Source: Anaerolineae bacterium
GTDB taxonomy: Bacteria; Chloroflexota; Anaerolineae; Aggregatilineales; Aggregatilineaceae
DNA: 8,489 nucleotides
Assembly: GCA_016929355.1 (NCBI GenBank)
Contig: JAFGJA010000060.1
Span: forward strand, 1 to 8,489
Reading direction: 5' to 3'
Shown: one piece after another, positions 6,199 to 8,489 of the stretch
How the letters are laid out: the number at the start of each line of letters is the position of its first letter
How positions within the stretch are numbered: the stretch's first letter is position 1
Made by a program: the position numbers and the translations under genes
The notes under the pieces: model-generated
Told to the model about the DNA's origin: nothing
Seen by the model: only the letters and a program-made list of their open reading frames with translations
The model's database searches: none

Positions 6199-8489
6199 GT
6201 GTCCGAATCGCAGGTATTCCAGTTTCCGCGCGCCTATTTTGGTACGTTGGTTGATGATGCCGGCCAACCACAAACCAGCAGTAGCGGGCCGCGCATCATC
6301 GCACAAACGCCCGGTATCACCCGGACCCAGATCGCGGAATGTGTGCGGTTGGCTAAACTTCCACCGCCCGCCCCGGCGGAGAGCGCGGTTGAAATGCCGG
6401 GCGCTTTAGGGTTATTTCGCGGCGAAACCATTGATTTCATCCTGACCAAAGCGCAGTACAATGACGCGAACGCGCCGCAGATTATGTATATCCTTGTCCC
6501 GCTCTCGTCGCTGCGGCAGTTGGGCGGCAATATCCTCACTTTCTGGTCCCTGGGCATGATGGATATGCCCGCCTTTACGACGACCAAAAACAACCTTGTG
6601 CCGTTCGAACTCCGCGCCCCCCAACCGCCAACGCCCGAAGAACAGGGCGATTCCATGATGGATTTGCTGCTGTACTGCCAGGATTCGTTTAAGACCGTCG
6701 AAGCGATTCTCGCGGCTTTAGTGCAGGGGTGGCCGTTGGCGATTGTCAACAGCCCGGTGTCGCTGGAAAAACGCCTGAAGTTCGTGCAGGGGCTTTTGAG
6801 CCTGCTGCCGATCCCGGCGCGCGTGGGAATCACGTTTGTGACTCATGTTCGCGATCCGCAGATGGCGAATGCGCAGATCAAGTTTATGTCTGGTCCGGCG
6901 AACCTGGATCACCATCTGGTTTACGATTGGGGGAATGGCAAGCTGTTATCCCCCACGCCGGATGATTCGTACAGCCGGTATATCGTCGCCCAACTGCGGC
7001 TTGATCCGTCATTGGTGGTCAGCCAAACCGCGCAGCTATCGCGCACGGCGGTGTGGCGGGCGATGCACCGCGAAAATTTGGGCAAGGCGTTGGCCTGGGT
7101 ATCGCGCCGGGCGGCGGTGGATCAGGCGGTGCAGGATGGGCAACCGGCGGATCGGGAAACCGTCGCGGCTATTTTACGCGAAGACCCGACGCTCTCCGAT
7201 GAGTTGCGGTTGGTGTATGTGCGGCATTTGCTGGCGTTTGCCATTGCGTTGAATGAGCCGGATTCCGCCGATGTGATCCCAACGGTGAGTATCACCAACA
7301 ACGTGATCGCCCAGTCTGTGATCGACCAACTGCGCGCGGCGCTGCAAAACCAGCAGGCGAAAGTCGTCTATGAGTTATTGGAAGGCTGGCTGCTGCGTGT
7401 GCCCGAAGCGGCGGCGCTGAATTGGCATTCGCTGCTGCACGGGGCGGCCAAGTTTCGTTTGCAAGAATTGCTCAAAGCGGGGCAGGCGCAGCCCGCGATG
7501 GATTTTATTAACCATGTTCACAATGCCCCGTCTGCGCTGCGCTTGCGCGAAGTCACGCCCGATCTGGTCCGGCAGTCGTTCAGCGCGGCGCGGGCCAATG
7601 CCAAATTTGCGCAGTTGGTGCTGCTCACCGCCATCGACGTGTTACCGGCGGGTGAGTTGTATCGCGTGCTGGGTGATCCGCAGTTTCGCCAGCATTTGCC
7701 CGCTAAACTGCAAGCCACGCTGACCTACCTGGAACCCCAACCGCGTGAACCGATTCCGCCGCGCGTGCTGGCAGAAGGGGCGGCGGCGTTAGGACCGGAA
7801 TACAGTACCTTGTTTCTGGTGCGATTGGTCGAATGGGCGATCTATCTCGAACGGCCCCAATTGATTGATTCGGCAGGTCTGGAAGCGGTTTTCAAAATTT
7901 CACAAACCAATAAGTGTCACCAGTTCCGCCCCCTGATTCAGCAAATTGTGGATGATCTGAGCGTGGTCGAAACCATCGATGCGTTGGAACCACCCGGCGC
8001 GCGCATCCTCGTGCAACTGCTCCTGCAAATCGAAGAATACGATCTGACGGTGGCCCAACTGGAATTTTATCAGAATGTGGTGTTTGGCCCGGAACAGTTA
8101 GCCGAATTCACGCGGCTGGCCGGGGAAGTGTTCGAACAAATCAAACTCCCGGCTCCCAAGTTGGCCGAAGCGTTATCATACCTGGAAGGGACACAAATCC
8201 GGCCCGAACCGCGCGCCATGATTTATAACGGCGTGTTGAATAACCAGCAGTGGGCCGCCAAACCGCCCGGCCAACCGCAGCCCACCGGCAGTACGCAGGG
8301 GTTGGACTATGCGCTGCGGCGGCTGACCACGATGATCTTTAACGATTATGCGTTGATCGCGACGATTGGCACGGAAAGCGCTCTCCGTTTATTGGGACGC
8401 CATGCTCGTTCGCTGAATGCGCTTGATACGCTCCGCGTCGCGGCGGCGCTGGTCGATCATGCGCTGCACTTGGGACAGGGCGGCGAAAC
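6199..8489 (+). CDS. Large uncharacterised soluble protein, 3' end outside window; possible GAP1-like N-terminal module
   Basis: One frame stays open for 763 codons to the right edge, starting at GTG after a strong GGGGAGGG. I do not recognise the protein with certainty. Residues 1-140 look mainly beta/mixed, with an Ala/Pro-rich loop at 54-70. After a Pro-rich linker (139-147), residues 153-230 read as a helix-strand unit with WPLAIV (178-183), a conserved-looking LLSLLPIPARVGITFVTH (199-216) and a strand ending near 230. From about 270 onward the sequence is almost entirely amphipathic helices, suggesting a helical-repeat scaffold, with Pro-rich breaks at 512-521 and 688-696. No membrane segment, signal peptide, Walker motif or catalytic signature was found. 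From memory, the pattern PRIIAQTPGI (31-40) followed by the LLP..R..ITFVTH segment resembles the N-terminal and middle modules of GTPase-associated protein 1, an adaptor found beside GTPases in predicted signalling or conflict systems; this is inference at low confidence. It is transcribed away from the kinase operon, with shared regulation possible. Confidence 0.88.
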   Translation, partial: MSESQVFQFPRAYFGTLVDDAGQPQTSSSGPRIIAQTPGITRTQIAECVRLAKLPPPAPAESAVEMPGALGLFRGETIDFILTKAQYNDANAPQIMYILVPLSSLRQLGGNILTFWSLGMMDMPAFTTTKNNLVPFELRAPQPPTPEEQGDSMMDLLLYCQDSFKTVEAILAALVQGWPLAIVNSPVSLEKRLKFVQGLLSLLPIPARVGITFVTHVRDPQMANAQIKFMSGPANLDHHLVYDWGNGKLLSPTPDDSYSRYIVAQLRLDPSLVVSQTAQLSRTAVWRAMHRENLGKALAWVSRRAAVDQAVQDGQPADRETVAAILREDPTLSDELRLVYVRHLLAFAIALNEPDSADVIPTVSITNNVIAQSVIDQLRAALQNQQAKVVYELLEGWLLRVPEAAALNWHSLLHGAAKFRLQELLKAGQAQPAMDFINHVHNAPSALRLREVTPDLVRQSFSAARANAKFAQLVLLTAIDVLPAGELYRVLGDPQFRQHLPAKLQATLTYLEPQPREPIPPRVLAEGAAALGPEYSTLFLVRLVEWAIYLERPQLIDSAGLEAVFKISQTNKCHQFRPLIQQIVDDLSVVETIDALEPPGARILVQLLLQIEEYDLTVAQLEFYQNVVFGPEQLAEFTRLAGEVFEQIKLPAPKLAEALSYLEGTQIRPEPRAMIYNGVLNNQQWAAKPPGQPQPTGSTQGLDYALRRLTTMIFNDYALIATIGTESALRLLGRHARSLNALDTLRVAAALVDHALHLGQGGE

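Noticed and set aside
6149..6409. Plus-strand 86-codon frame starting at GTG 6149
   Set aside because: It overlaps the large gene in another frame, has no ribosome binding site before it and reads as Arg/Pro/Ser-rich shadow sequence.
6234..6833. 199-codon minus-strand open frame opposite the large plus-strand gene
   Set aside because: Its composition is Ser/Gly/Arg-rich without recognisable domain motifs, and the plus strand has an uninterrupted 763-codon frame with a strong ribosome binding site over the same bases.

Overview
The window looks like chromosomal DNA of a moderately GC-rich, free-living bacterium, most likely a member of the Chloroflexota (Anaerolineae-like). This taxonomic guess is an inference. 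It rests on the very long soluble histidine kinase with stacked GAF domains, the DHH phosphoesterase of the type that heads tRNA nucleotidyltransferase fusions, and frequent GTG starts. No mobile element, CRISPR array, tRNA or rRNA gene was seen, and no sharp composition change marks an island.

Positions 1 to 5976 hold four genes on the minus strand, probably one transcription unit read from high to low coordinates. They are a 1171-residue soluble REC-GAF-PAS-GAF-GAF-GAF-HisKA-HATPase sensor kinase (2461-5976), a stand-alone REC response regulator with a Pro/Thr/Gln-rich tail and no output domain (1859-2377), an isocitrate/isopropylmalate dehydrogenase family enzyme with an isocitrate-type SPN..R signature (751-1827), and the N-terminal 209 residues of a DHH-family phosphoesterase that runs off the left edge (1-629). 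The gaps are 83, 31 and 121 bases. The 83-base gap contains a TATAAT-like box and a small hairpin, and the 121-base gap contains an imperfect inverted repeat, so internal promoters or RNA structures may uncouple the genes.

Positions 5977 to 6198 are a divergent promoter region. A perfect TATAAT faces the kinase, a TACAAT faces the plus-strand gene, and an inverted repeat lies between them, overlapping the -35 region of the plus-strand promoter.

Positions 6199 to 8489 are one uninterrupted plus-strand reading frame of at least 763 codons, open at the right edge, with a strong GGGGAGGG ribosome binding site before a GTG start. Its product is a soluble, mostly helical protein that I cannot assign firmly. 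Its N-terminal third resembles, by eye only, the N-terminal module of the GTPase-associated adaptor proteins (GAP1). This is the least understood part of the window.

Functionally, the kinase and the REC protein form a phosphorelay whose output is not DNA binding, at least as seen here. The link to the dehydrogenase and the DHH protein is by position only.
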